Source of the DNA: Rhodobacterales bacterium
GTDB lineage: Bacteria > Pseudomonadota > Alphaproteobacteria > Rhodobacterales > Rhodobacteraceae
Direction: 5' to 3'
Assembly (NCBI GenBank): GCA_009993005.1
Contig: JAACUH010000066.1
Location: 1-58,919, forward strand
DNA length: 58,919 nucleotides
Part shown: one piece after another, positions 47,901-55,749 of the stretch
Numbering within the stretch: position 1 is the stretch's first letter
Layout of the letters: each line of letters begins with the position of its first letter
Made by a program: the position numbers and the translations under genes
Notes under the pieces: generated by a model
What the model was told of the DNA's origin: nothing
Database searches by the model: none
What the model saw: only the letters and a program-made list of their open reading frames with translations

Positions 47901-48387
47901 CCTTGTCATTGCCGGTGTGGCGCAGCAGGAACATGCCGGTGCCGGCGACCAGATCGGGGTGCGAGCAGAGGTTGAAGTAGAAATAGCTCCCCATGCCGCA
48001 GCCCGCCCAGACGCCGATGCGCCCGTCGAACCCTTCGGGCATGTGCCCGGCGTTTTCCAGCGCCTCCCACGCGACCTCGAGAAACTGGCGGTGCTGGGGG
48101 TCCATGATCGCGGCATCCTTGGGCGAAAAGCCGAAGAACTCTGCGTCGAACTCGGAAAACCCGTCGAGCGGCGCGGCAAAGGGCACATAATCGGGCCGCG
48201 CGATCAGATGCGGCGCCTCGCCTGCGGCGATGAGCTCGGCCTCGGTCAGGCGACGGATCGACGGGATGGCCCCCCGCAGATTGGCCCAATACTGATCCAG
48301 CGTCGCGGCACCGGGCAGGTGCGCGGCCATGCCGACGATGGCGATGTCGTTCTCGCCAACGGCCAGACTGTCAGACGATCCATCCAT
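41899..48387 (-). CDS. One-module type I polyketide synthase, KS-AT-KR-DH-ACP-TE
   Basis: 2162 residues from ATG 48387 (weak ribosome site; a GTG one codon earlier is possible). KS (about 12-440): Cys186 in 'TACSTS', His322 in 'HGTGT', His362 in 'GHTD'. AT (about 538-830): Ser635 in 'GHSMGE', later 'IAAHS'. KR (about 910-1385) with 'TGGFGGIG' (1171-1178), Tyr1331 and Asn1335 in 'DYVAANA'. DH (about 1395-1660): His1416 ('DEHRTAAGDALLPGTGY', one residue longer between His and Gly than the textbook motif) and Asp1580 ('HPGLMD'). ACP: Ser1794 in 'LGGHSL'. TE (about 1888-2140): Ser1961 in 'GGFSGGG', Asp1988 and His2123. The KR-before-DH order is uncommon. One condensation is expected, giving an alpha,beta-unsaturated product that the TE releases or transfers. 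The DNA encodes a GPGA repeat between ACP and TE. Confidence 0.95.
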   Translation of the reverse strand: MDGSSDSLAVGENDIAIVGMAAHLPGAATLDQYWANLRGAIPSIRRLTEAELIAAGEAPHLIARPDYVPFAAPLDGFSEFDAEFFGFSPKDAAIMDPQHRQFLEVAWEALENAGHMPEGFDGRIGVWAGCGMGSYFYFNLCSHPDLVAGTGMFLLRHTGNDKDFLATRASHILDLRGPSITVQTACSTSLVATHYACQALLTGECDMALAGGVTIELPHARGYLYKEGEILSPDGACHAFDHRAQGTVFGSGAGVVVLRRLGDALRDGDHVWAVIKGSAVNNDGAAKAGYLAPSVEGQAAAIAEAQAVAGISAETVDYVECHGTGTWLGDPIEVAALTDAFRRSTQDAGFCRIGSVKTNIGHTDTAAGVASLIKTALSLHHRQIPPSLGYEAPNPAIGFDGSPFRVADRLEDWTSHKGPRRAGVNALGVGGTNAHVVLEEAPARGPSGVSDFPFQLLTLSARSKAALDAASLRLADHLAARPDQPLADVAYTLMEGRRAFDRRRVVVAETHDEAAALLREGDPRRVFTHTVVADAPGTVFMFPGGGAQYAGMARDLYETEPVFADWMDRGLAILQPRLAYDLRALWLPAPGEEAAADARLQTPSVQLPLIMIVEYALAQLWMSWGVRPDALIGHSMGENTAACLAGVMSFEDCIGLVHLRGQLFDTVPAGGMLSVALPADDLRPLLGDLDLAAVNAPGLSVASGPQHLLDALEAGLRARDIDCQRIPIDIAAHSRMLDPIMARFGDYLRSIRLSAPTIPLISNRTGDWMTAVQATDPAYWVAHLRGTVHFADGLSTLAADPARIYIEVGPGRALASLAGQHGQVTANQVTSTLRHPRDAIADDRYFMAMLGRVWAMGGAFDRAQLWGEGPRQRLPLPTYAFQRAPYFIAPGKAEAAPATDWPMRSDDIATWGYRPVWTPRYADCAVDTAGDLRAAAPQEWLVFADEAGLCDSVAARLTAAGHGVTLIRPGDTFARAGEGGYILAPERGREGYDLLIRDLVARGRVPTRILHGWLVTEGTGHRPGSSFFHRTQEQGFFSLLFLAQALGDEGLGQKRPGDLHLTLLTTGAVQVRGEPLPHPEKATAFGPARVIPREFAGLTCATLDVELPPPGRRRAPLGGLAARVLEDLLAPPAGGAAALRGERRYALTHRPVALPSETTLPLRDRAVVLITGGFGGIGLTVAAALVARFRARIVLIARSPLPAREDWAAILRRAGPRDDTARRIRAVEQLEAAGGEVLTLAADVSNVEDMRAARAVAEARFGPITAVIHAAGVIDDAPIMGKQAMAIEDVFTPKIHGTQVLDALFPDGTLDVLVLFSSSSTVTAPAGQVDYVAANAYLDAFAAARAGGRTRVVTINWGIWSEVGMAASAMQARLAAPAPEEPAGQPMLDSASFDAEGHRVFSARYKARERWFLDEHRTAAGDALLPGTGYLELIAEALLAQGEAGAFEIRDLYFLRPLRVDDTGATRLRLTLPRADAGYGVRVESAQGADGYQLNAEADVRLLPLAAPAAPDLPAIAARCGAPVIAAPGETLRSPQEAHLRFGPGWRVLRATAFGQGEGLAHLCLSAPAPGYVLHPGLMDLATGWAMGLIAGYAPTHLWVPVSYASVRVHRPLPAEVVSWVRSAEGNRADAQTARFDVTLCAPDGTVCVEVAGFTIRRMDSALSFAAAPAQAQTGPAQTAPAARPLSPAEERLRHNIAQGIRPEEGAEAFFRALALGAPQVVVSSLDLPVLVAQAEAPAGKDTTEQGFARPALDSDYVAPANDIERRLAGFWQDLLGVEQIGVEDSFFDLGGHSLIAVRLFAMVRKAYQVDFPISVLFEAPTIRTCAALLAAQGVAEAEGAAPVPGAGPGAGPGAGPGAGPGAAHVAAPAARRFTHLVPMHQGEGGPRRPFFLVAGMFGNVLNLRHLAHLLGTDRPFYGLQARGLYGDAAPHDSIAAAARDYIAEMRAVQPHGPYMLGGFSGGGITALEIAQQLTADGEEIAALVMLDTPLPVRRPLTRADRMAIQWQEARAGGVAYPIRWAIRRARWEIEKRRPRPGSVADAVAETPQFHNAAIEAAFLTAVARYDLRRWDGPLTLFRPPLVGKWQVAPGRWVNSERAYVTPDNDWTANAPRVEVIEVPGDHDSMVLEPNVRVLAARMRRVIAAAERARPVAPFVPVRAAE
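42799..42858 (-). repeat. In-frame 12-bp x5 tandem repeat in PKS linker
   Basis: Three exact GGCACCCGGCCC units and two one- or two-base variants encode a (GPGA)n linker between the ACP and TE (residues about 1845-1863). Confidence 0.92.
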
Positions 48388-48475
48388 CACAAAGACTCTA
48401 CCGCACCCATATTCCATGATCTGCCATGCCGCACCAATGCGGTGTTTTTTGGGCATCCGCACCCGAAATCCCCGG

Positions 48476-49843
48476 TCAGCCCGGTGACATCTGCGCCAGC
48501 GCCGCAACCGCCTCCCAATTGAGCCAGATCGCCAGCGCGCCGAGCACCCCGCCGATCGTCGCACAGGCCGCGTCAAGCGCCGGGTCCCAGGCCCCATGCC
48601 GGCGGATCAGCCAGACGAGCACCGGATAGGCCGCCAGATTGGCCAACCCCTGCCCGACCAGCGCGCCGGGCAACCCGGCCAGCGCCAGCCCGCCCAGAAT
48701 GCCCGCCACCACCAGCACCGCCCGCGCCAGCGTCAGCACAAAGAACCGGCGCGAATCGCCCATCGCCAGCGCGGCCTGATCGACCGTCATGATGACCAGC
48801 GCCGGCATCTGCACCACGGCGATCAGCACCACGATGCCCCCCGCCGCAAGATAGCGCGCATCATACATCAGATCGACCAGCCACACACCTCCGAAGGCAA
48901 GCAAGACCGCCATGCCAAACAGCCCCGCGCTCGCCGCGCCGCGCATCTTGCGCAGCCGGGCGAAATTGGCGGCGCTCTCGGCGGGGGGGCTTTCGCGATA
49001 GACCGGGATCAGCAGGCGGCGCATCACCATGCCGCCCAGCATGAAGGGGAACGAGGCGAGGAAGAAGGCGATGTTGTAGAGGCCGAAATCAGCCAGGCTG
49101 AGGTAGCGGCCGATGAACACCTTGTCCGCCTGCCCGATGGCAAAACCGCACAGGGTGGAGAGGAATATCCATTTGCCGAAAGTGATGAGTTCCTGCGCCG
49201 CCGGCCGCTCCCAGCGCAGGCGGTTGCGCGCGCCGGGCAGAAAGGCGTTGAGCATGACGAGATGCGCCAGCGCCGCCGCGATGCCGCTGACAACCAGCGC
49301 CCAGACCGACTGAAACACAAAGGCCAGCGCCACCGCGACGATGATCCCCACGACCTGTGTGGCGACCTCGATCAGCGTCACGCGGCCCGCCTGCATATGC
49401 CGGTTCGCGGTTTCGAGCCGGGTCGGGTTGAACCCGTTGATGAGCAGCGTGAGCGCCGCGACAGGCAGATACCACACCAGATCAGGCTCTTGATAAAACA
49501 GCGCAATCGGCCATGTCAGCGCCAGGGCCACGACCCACAGGCTCAGCCCCCGGATGATCTGGATCGTCCAGGCGGTGTCGAGGAAATCACGCTCGTCCCC
49601 GCGCTTGCTTCCCATGATCGCAGGGCCGACGCCCACGTCGGAAAACATCGCCAGCCCCATCAGGAACACCGACACGATGGCCATCATCCCGAACGCCTCG
49701 GGAAACAGCAGTCGCGTCAGGATCAGGTTCGACGCGAGGCGGATGATCTGGCTCGCGCCAAAGCCCAGCACCGTGATGGCAGAGGATCGCAGCGCGCGCT
49801 GCATCAGGCTGTTGCCGGTGGCAAAGCGGGACAGCGTGCTCAT
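48476..49843 (-). CDS. Wzx-type polysaccharide flippase
   Basis: 455 residues with about 12-14 hydrophobic spans; the N-terminus 'GNSLMQRALRSSAITVLGFGASQIIRLASNLIL' and 'TRLLFPEAFGMMAIVSVFLMGLAMFSDVGVG' match the MATE/Wzx-like polysaccharide-transporter family. Such proteins flip polyprenyl-linked oligosaccharides to the periplasm for polymerisation by a Wzy. It overlaps the GT2 upstream (ATGA) and lies 88 bases before the PKS gene on the same strand, so a promoter inside that gap is possible but a single operon is the simplest view. Confidence 0.88.
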   Translation of the reverse strand: MSTLSRFATGNSLMQRALRSSAITVLGFGASQIIRLASNLILTRLLFPEAFGMMAIVSVFLMGLAMFSDVGVGPAIMGSKRGDERDFLDTAWTIQIIRGLSLWVVALALTWPIALFYQEPDLVWYLPVAALTLLINGFNPTRLETANRHMQAGRVTLIEVATQVVGIIVAVALAFVFQSVWALVVSGIAAALAHLVMLNAFLPGARNRLRWERPAAQELITFGKWIFLSTLCGFAIGQADKVFIGRYLSLADFGLYNIAFFLASFPFMLGGMVMRRLLIPVYRESPPAESAANFARLRKMRGAASAGLFGMAVLLAFGGVWLVDLMYDARYLAAGGIVVLIAVVQMPALVIMTVDQAALAMGDSRRFFVLTLARAVLVVAGILGGLALAGLPGALVGQGLANLAAYPVLVWLIRRHGAWDPALDAACATIGGVLGALAIWLNWEAVAALAQMSPG

Positions 49844-50664
49844 CGTCCGCGCGTCCAGTCCGCGCCGCCGGGCGTCAACCGCACCCGCAGCGCCACGCCC
49901 GCATAGACCACAAAGCCCAGCGGGTCGCGCAGCGCCAGCCCCGCAAGGCCCGCGCGCCCCAGCGGCGGCGTGCCGTCATGCGCCATCAGCGCAGGCCAGC
50001 GGGCGGCGACCTCGGCCACCCCCGCATCCTGCCTGCGCCGCACCCGCACCAGCGCGCCAAAGCCCTCGGCGATCGGCCAGTCGTAACTGGCCGCGACCAG
50101 ATGCCGCTCTGCCGGGGTAAACTGGAGCCGCACGAAGGTGTCATCCGAGATGATCGCCGGAAAGGCACCCCAGCGCGCGCGCCCGGCGGCGTTGACCGCG
50201 AAATAGCCGCATCCGGGCACGCCCGCGCGCATGAAGGGCACGCGCCGCCAGATGCGGGCATAGGCACGGCTGGCCCAGGTGCTATGCGCGGTGATGTTGA
50301 CCCGCCCGCTGGCATAGGCGGCATCGGGGCGCGCCAGCGCCGCGACGGTGAGCGCCAGCAGCGCCGGCGTCACCGTCACATCGGCGTCGAGATAGGCGCG
50401 CATGTCGCCCTGCGCGCGACTGTCGGCCGCGTTCAGCGCGGCAAGCTTGCCCGGCGCGGGCAGGTCGAGCACCTCCAGCGCCCAGCCCCGCGCCTGCGCC
50501 TGCGGGGCCATCCGCCGCGCCCGTGCGGCGGTATCGTCCTGGCAGCCGTTGGCGGCGACGATGACCTCGACCCCGCCGGGCACATCGTCCGAGGCCAGCA
50601 GCGCGGCCAGGCAACCGCCGATCAGCGCGGCCTCATTGCTCGCGGGGATGATGATACTCAGCAT
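49840..50664 (-). CDS. GT2-family glycosyltransferase
   Basis: 274 residues from ATG 50664 (GAGG upstream). 'MLSIIIPASNEAALIGGCLAALL', 'VEVIVAANGCQDDTAA', the 'RAYLDADVTV' D-x-D metal site and 'IISDDTFVRLQF' define the GT-A fold. It starts the leftward operon that continues into flippase, PKS, GT2, NRPS and PPTase genes. It is divergent from the GT4 at 50742 across 77 bases, which should hold both promoters. Confidence 0.88.
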   Translation of the reverse strand: MLSIIIPASNEAALIGGCLAALLASDDVPGGVEVIVAANGCQDDTAARARRMAPQAQARGWALEVLDLPAPGKLAALNAADSRAQGDMRAYLDADVTVTPALLALTVAALARPDAAYASGRVNITAHSTWASRAYARIWRRVPFMRAGVPGCGYFAVNAAGRARWGAFPAIISDDTFVRLQFTPAERHLVAASYDWPIAEGFGALVRVRRRQDAGVAEVAARWPALMAHDGTPPLGRAGLAGLALRDPLGFVVYAGVALRVRLTPGGADWTRGR

Positions 50665-50741
50665 CGGGCCTCTTTCGCTTTGACGGCGGCCCCGATTGCC
50701 CGCAGTCTGGCGGCGCCAGCCAAGATCGAAAGACCGCCTCT

Positions 50742-51932
50742 GTGACCGCGAAAATCGGCTACCTCGTCCCGCAGTTTCCGGGGCAGACACATATCTTCTT
50801 CTGGCGCGAAATCGCGGCACTCGAGGCGATGGGCGCGCAGGTCGTGCTGATCTCGACGCGCAAGCCGCCTGCGGGCCTCATCGCGCATGACTGGTCGGCA
50901 CAGGCGATGGCGCGCACCAGCTATCTGGGGGCTGTCAAGCCGATGCAGGCGCTCGCCGCGCTCACCGCCCTGCCGCGCGACGAGATGCGCCGCGAAGGGG
51001 CGGATTTCGTGCGCGACCTCGCGCTGTCGGCCGCCGCCGCACGGCAGTTGCTGGCGCTGTGCCGCGCGCAGGGGATCGGGCATGTGCATGTGCATTCCTG
51101 CGGGCGCGCGGCGCTGATCGCGGCGCTGGCGCGGCAGATGGGGGGGCCGCGCTATTCGCTCACGCTGCACGGGCCGCTGGCGGATTACGGCCCCGGCCAG
51201 CGCTACAAATGGCGCGGCGCGGCCTTTGCCACGATCATCACCGAAAAACTGCTGGCCGAGGTGCGCGCGGCGCTCGCCCCCGACCTGCCGGCGCGGCTGG
51301 TGGTGCAGCCGATGGGCGTGGACACCGACACGCTGCGGCGCGATGCGCCCTATGCGCCGCATGTGCCCGGCGGGCCGCTGCGGATCTTTTCCTGCGGGCG
51401 GCTCAATATCGTGAAGGGGCATCAGGACCTGATGGAGGCGCTGCGCCTGTTGCGCGACCGCGGCATCGACGCGCGGCTCGACATCGCGGGCGAGGATGAC
51501 GCCGGCGGCACCGGCTACCGCGCCACGCTCGACGCGCGCATCCGCGACCTCGACCTTGGCGCGCATGTGCGCCTGTTGGGCGCAATCGACGCGGATGCGG
51601 TCAAGGCGCATCTGCTGTCCGCGCATATCTTTGCACTGGCAAGCTGGGCCGAGCCGCTGGGCGTGGCCCTGATGGAAGCGATGGCCTGCGAAGTCCCCAC
51701 CATCGGCACGGCGGCGGGCGGCGTGGCTGAACTCATCACCCATGGCCGCCACGGCATCCTCGTGCCGCCGCAAGACCCTGCCGCGCTGGCCGAGGCCATC
51801 GCCGCCCTCGCCACAGACCCCGCCCGCTGCCGCGCGCTGGGGCAGGCGGGCCGGGCGCGGGTGGTGGCGGATTTCGGCGCGGCGCGGGGGGCGCGGACGC
51901 TGCTCGACGAGATCGCTGCGGCGCAGGGCTGA
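50742..51932 (+). CDS. GT4-family glycosyltransferase
   Basis: 396 residues from GTG 50742. 'IGYLVPQFPGQTHIFFWREIAALEAMG' resembles the exopolysaccharide GT4 branch; 'VHVHSCGRAALIAALAR', 'SCGRLNIVKGHQDL' and 'LASWAEPLGVALMEAMAC' (E-x7-E) are GT-B features. It is the only rightward gene in this part of the locus, and its stop is 3 bases from the stop of the secreted SGNH/glycosidase gene. Confidence 0.88.
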   Translation: MTAKIGYLVPQFPGQTHIFFWREIAALEAMGAQVVLISTRKPPAGLIAHDWSAQAMARTSYLGAVKPMQALAALTALPRDEMRREGADFVRDLALSAAAARQLLALCRAQGIGHVHVHSCGRAALIAALARQMGGPRYSLTLHGPLADYGPGQRYKWRGAAFATIITEKLLAEVRAALAPDLPARLVVQPMGVDTDTLRRDAPYAPHVPGGPLRIFSCGRLNIVKGHQDLMEALRLLRDRGIDARLDIAGEDDAGGTGYRATLDARIRDLDLGAHVRLLGAIDADAVKAHLLSAHIFALASWAEPLGVALMEAMACEVPTIGTAAGGVAELITHGRHGILVPPQDPAALAEAIAALATDPARCRALGQAGRARVVADFGAARGARTLLDEIAAAQG

Positions 51933-51935
51933 CAT

Positions 51936-54434
51936 CTAGCGTGCGTCCTGTTCGAGCGTGCCGCGGAACGCGCCCGCGCGGGCCGCGTCGCCCGGCCGCG
52001 CGTTGAAGGCCATCAGCGTTGACCAGCGCGCATTCACATCGTCGAGGTGGCGCAGCGCGCCCCAGCTTCCCCATTTCGACGGCGCCGCGACATCGACAAA
52101 GGCGTTGAACAGCGTGCCGCCATTGGCCGCGAAAGCCTCCATCGCCGTGGCATAGAGCGCGGCCATCTCGGGGCTGTAGTTGTAGGCGGCAAAGAAGGCG
52201 GTGAGCGCGTCGTCGTTCACCAGATCACCGCTGCCCACGATATGCGTGCCGCCCTCATACATCACCAGGTCGAGGCCAAAGTGCCGCGCCACGCCCGCGT
52301 GATAGGGAAACAGGTCGTCGGTCAGTTCGCGCAGCGACCCGGCGCGCAGCCTGGCCGTCACCTGCGCGGTGGCGCTGCCATCGGCAATCCAGCCACGCAG
52401 GGCGGGGGCGAGGTCAGCCGACCCGATCTCATGCCCGAAATAGCCGCTGATCGCATAGGCGTCAAAGGACCGCACCGGCGGCGCCAGCCCCTCGGCCTGC
52501 GCCAGCGGTGCGGTCAGGAGCGGCTCTTCCAGCCCCGGCCAGCCGGTATGGGTGGCGATCACGCGCACCAGCCGGTCTGGCGCGTCAGTATAGACGCGCG
52601 TCCAGATGTCGGCCACCTGCGCGGCGCGCAGGCCGGCGAATTGCATCCAGGCGTCGTCGCCCGCGGCCTCGCCCCAGCGCGCCTGCGCCTGCGCGGCAGC
52701 CCAATGCGTCTGCGCAAAGATGAAGTTCCAGACCTCGTTGGAATATTCCACATAGACCACCCGCGCGGGGTCGAGCCGGTCGTGCACCATCTGCGCAAAG
52801 GCCGCGACATAGGCGTCGTCGGCCCTGTGCGGCAGGGTAAACCAGGGGTCGGCGCCCACCAGATTGGCCAGCTCCACCATCACCTCGATGGGCACGCCGC
52901 GCCTTGCGTAGGAATAGTCGCCTGGTAGCGGGCGGTCGTCCCACTGTGCCTGATCCGAGCCATTGGTCGCCATCCAGTCCATGAAGCGCAGCGCGCGCAG
53001 GTCCTTGATGCGGGCGATCCAGGCGGGGTTGAACACCGCGCCGCCGTCGAAGGCGGCGATCTGGTCCTCGCGCACAACGGCAATGTCGCGGACCGGATCG
53101 GCGGGGTCGATGGCCGCGAGGCTGACCGACACCAGCCCCTCGCCGGGGCGGTAGCTGAACCGGATCTCGCCCGGCCGCGCGTCGATATCGCGCGCGATGC
53201 CGCCGACGGTGACGCTCCCCTGCCCCGCGTAGGTCAGCCGGTAGCGCCCGGCGAGTGAGGCAGCCCCGGAGGGCTGGTCGGTGAGGATGAAGGTCTCGAG
53301 CCGCTCGACCCCGGCGGGGAGGGCGGTCGGCCAGCCCTCGGCGCTCAGCACGCCGCTCGCCTCGACCTCGGCCGCGTCAAAGCCACCCCATTGGCCGGGC
53401 AGATGGCCGATCCAGGGGCGCGCGGTTTTCATCAGGTCGAGGAACGGGTGCTGCGTGGACCAGTCCGAGATGCCGTTGAGCCCCATGGCGAGCGAGGGGT
53501 TGTCGAGCGGCGCGCCGGGCAAGGCAGCGGGCAACACAGCGGGCGTTACCGCCTGCGCCTGTTCGGGCAGCACCGCGCCCGACACGCTCGCCCAGACCTG
53601 TGCCGCGATCTGCGGATAGAGCGCGCGCACGGTTGCGTCGATGCTGTCGGTCAGGTCGAGCGGCGGCGGCGCCTCGCCATAAAGCGTGGCATAGGTGACG
53701 AGCGAGGCCAGCAGGTAGAGCGTCGGCGTGCCATGCGGCGCATCGTCGGTATAGAACACGGTCGCAGGCAGGTCGGCGAGCGGGCCAGTCATCAGCTCTG
53801 ACAGCACCCGCGCCACCGGGATCAGCGTGATGTCACGGCCAGGCGCACCGGCGCGCAGGGCAGCGACATAGCCTTCATACCAGCCGTGATACGCGCCCTG
53901 ATTATGGGCGTGATAGCGGCGCAGCACCCGGCGCGAGGGCGGGTAGCTGCCCAGATCGGCCCAGCCTTCGTAGATGTAGAACCGCGCGGCGGGATGCTGG
54001 TTTGCGGTATAGTCGATCACCCGCAGCGTGGCCGAAAGCGGGCTGTCGCCGCGCGGGTTGTCGCCCTGATAGGGCGCGTCGGGCGGCAGATACTGGATGA
54101 AATTGGCGGGCGCGATCACGATGGTGTCGAAATCCGCGCGGCGGAACGCAAGGCGCGCGGTGTCCCAGACGCGCGGCACCTCGCGAAAGGACCACTTTGC
54201 CTCGGGCGGCAGGGCGGCGGCGAAATCGCGCAGAAAGCCCCAGGTGCCATCGGCGGCAAAGCCTTGCCCGCCCGCCACCGCCAGCCGGTGCAGCCAATGC
54301 GGCACGGTGGTCTCGTCGGTGTCGGTCAGGTGGTGGATCAGGCTGTTACCGTAGAAAAACACCCGCCGGTCCTGCTGTGCAGCGGCGGGCAGCGCGCACA
54401 GGGCAAGGACCAGAACCAGACTAAACCGCCACAT
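51936..54434 (-). CDS. Large secreted protein: SGNH-hydrolase-like N-domain and clan GH-A-like C-domain
   Basis: 832 residues from ATG 54434 (GGGAGG 5 bases before), with signal peptide '[16 protein letters not shown]'. The N-terminal domain has '[11 protein letters not shown]' (Ser31) and '[10 protein letters not shown]' (D231-x2-H234), the SGNH block I and DxxH pattern of acyl/acetyl hydrolases or transferases. The C-terminal region has '[14 protein letters not shown]' (Asn-Glu, E567) and '[11 protein letters not shown]' (E727), a spacing consistent with acid/base and nucleophile of a clan GH-A barrel. A middle beta-rich part (about 350-460) could be a linker or carbohydrate-binding module. 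It may deacetylate or trim the polymer outside the cytoplasm. Overlap with the GT4 gene is 14 bases. Both activities are inferred. Confidence 0.75.
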   Translation of the reverse strand: MWRFSLVLVLALCALPAAAQQDRRVFFYGNSLIHHLTDTDETTVPHWLHRLAVAGGQGFAADGTWGFLRDFAAALPPEAKWSFREVPRVWDTARLAFRRADFDTIVIAPANFIQYLPPDAPYQGDNPRGDSPLSATLRVIDYTANQHPAARFYIYEGWADLGSYPPSRRVLRRYHAHNQGAYHGWYEGYVAALRAGAPGRDITLIPVARVLSELMTGPLADLPATVFYTDDAPHGTPTLYLLASLVTYATLYGEAPPPLDLTDSIDATVRALYPQIAAQVWASVSGAVLPEQAQAVTPAVLPAALPGAPLDNPSLAMGLNGISDWSTQHPFLDLMKTARPWIGHLPGQWGGFDAAEVEASGVLSAEGWPTALPAGVERLETFILTDQPSGAASLAGRYRLTYAGQGSVTVGGIARDIDARPGEIRFSYRPGEGLVSVSLAAIDPADPVRDIAVVREDQIAAFDGGAVFNPAWIARIKDLRALRFMDWMATNGSDQAQWDDRPLPGDYSYARRGVPIEVMVELANLVGADPWFTLPHRADDAYVAAFAQMVHDRLDPARVVYVEYSNEVWNFIFAQTHWAAAQAQARWGEAAGDDAWMQFAGLRAAQVADIWTRVYTDAPDRLVRVIATHTGWPGLEEPLLTAPLAQAEGLAPPVRSFDAYAISGYFGHEIGSADLAPALRGWIADGSATAQVTARLRAGSLRELTDDLFPYHAGVARHFGLDLVMYEGGTHIVGSGDLVNDDALTAFFAAYNYSPEMAALYATAMEAFAANGGTLFNAFVDVAAPSKWGSWGALRHLDDVNARWSTLMAFNARPGDAARAGAFRGTLEQDAR

Positions 54435-55749
54435 CGTCACCTCCCTGCCGTGCAGACCCCATGTCGTCGATCAGCACCGGCTTTTCAACCGCGCGGCCCA
54501 GCACCCAGTCATAAACCCGCGCCACTTGTGCGGCCTTGGCGGCCCAGGTGAACTGCGCCAGCACCCGCATGCGCGCCCGTGCGCCGGTCGCCTGCACGCC
54601 CGCAGGGTCATCCGCCAGCCGCGCAAGCGCCGCGCGAAAGCCTGCGATGATCGCCGCGCGGTCGCCCAGCGGCACGGTTTGGCCGGTGGCCGGCGTCACC
54701 AGTTCGCCCGGCCCGGCATAGTCCACCACAAGCGGCGCGAGGCCCAGCGCCATCGCCTCGAGCACGACGCCGCCGCCAAACTCGCGGATCGAGGGAAAGG
54801 CGAGGATGCCGCAGCCCGCCGCCACGTCCTGCACGCGCGCATGATCGACCCAGCCGTGGAACGTCACCGTCACGCCAGCCTCTGCCGCCTGCGCGCGCAG
54901 AGCAGCCATCATCGGGCCGTCGCCGATGATGTCGAGCGTCATGCGCCCGTCGCGCAGCAGCGGCGCGGCGGCGGCGATCAGCATGTCGGCGCCCTTGTAG
55001 GGCACCAGCCGCCCGATGAAACAGGCGCGCAGGGGCCCCGGCACCGGCGCGGCGATGCGGGCAAAACGGGCGGGGTCGATGGCGTTTTCAGGCAGATAGA
55101 GCAGCTTGGCCTGATGCGATGCGGGGATTTCCGACGCGGTGTGGCGCGACCCCGCGATGATTGCCGCCGCATGGCGCAGCGTCGCGCCGCGCCCCGGCAT
55201 CAGCGTGTAGGCGGCGCGCAGGTAGGACAGCCATTCACGCTCTTGCCGCCGCGCGGCGGCGAACTGCGCAGGCCAGGGCACCCCGCCGTTGAGCGGGCCG
55301 AGCACAAAGGGCACGCCCGCACGGGCACAGCGCGCGGCGAGCGGGCTGGAAATCGTCGGGCTGAGCGGTGTGACGCGGTGCACGATGTCGTAGCGCCCCG
55401 CCCGGATCGCCGCGCCGAACTGCCGCCAGACGCCCCGCTCGAACGCCGGATAGGCCAGCGCGTTGATCGCCTGCACGGCAGTCCAGCCACGCCCCTCGCC
55501 CATCCGCAAGACGCGCGCCACCGCCCAAAGCGGGCGCGCCACCGCCTCGCTGTCGATGGCGGTGAAATCGCGCCCCTCTTCCAGCCCCGCCCGCAGGATC
55601 GCATCGCGGTTGCGCACCTGCGTGACCAGATGCACCTCGGCCACGTCGCGCAGCGCCATGGCGAGCGACCAGCCCACCAGCGGCACCGACACCCATTCGG
55701 GGTTGGCGGCCTCGGCTATGACCAGAACGCGGGGGCGGGCGGGGGTCAC
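54421..55749 (-). CDS. GT4-family glycosyltransferase
   Basis: 442 residues from GTG 55749, which overlaps the polymerase stop (GTGA); the frame runs farther upstream but would overlap the Wzy gene. '[26 protein letters not shown]' at the start, '[11 protein letters not shown]', '[16 protein letters not shown]', '[10 protein letters not shown]' and '[18 protein letters not shown]' (E-x7-E) are GT-B/GT4 segments. It should extend the repeat unit. Confidence 0.88.
   Translation of the reverse strand: MTPARPRVLVIAEAANPEWVSVPLVGWSLAMALRDVAEVHLVTQVRNRDAILRAGLEEGRDFTAIDSEAVARPLWAVARVLRMGEGRGWTAVQAINALAYPAFERGVWRQFGAAIRAGRYDIVHRVTPLSPTISSPLAARCARAGVPFVLGPLNGGVPWPAQFAAARRQEREWLSYLRAAYTLMPGRGATLRHAAAIIAGSRHTASEIPASHQAKLLYLPENAIDPARFARIAAPVPGPLRACFIGRLVPYKGADMLIAAAAPLLRDGRMTLDIIGDGPMMAALRAQAAEAGVTVTFHGWVDHARVQDVAAGCGILAFPSIREFGGGVVLEAMALGLAPLVVDYAGPGELVTPATGQTVPLGDRAAIIAGFRAALARLADDPAGVQATGARARMRVLAQFTWAAKAAQVARVYDWVLGRAVEKPVLIDDMGSARQGGDDVAV

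Noticed and set aside
43009-48522. An open frame of over 1,800 codons antisense to the PKS gene, and other long antisense frames such as one antisense to purU, the oxidoreductase and isomerase genes (11346-14342).
   Set aside because: High-GC coding sequence leaves the antisense frame open by codon bias. The predicted proteins are Arg/His/Gly-rich and have no domain character, whereas the opposite strand encodes complete PKS or enzyme domains.
35701-50664. Reading the NRPS/PKS genes as a siderophore cluster.
   Set aside because: No TonB receptor, siderophore exporter, ferric reductase or Fur-like site was seen; the co-transcribed genes are glycosyltransferases and a flippase. It cannot be fully excluded.
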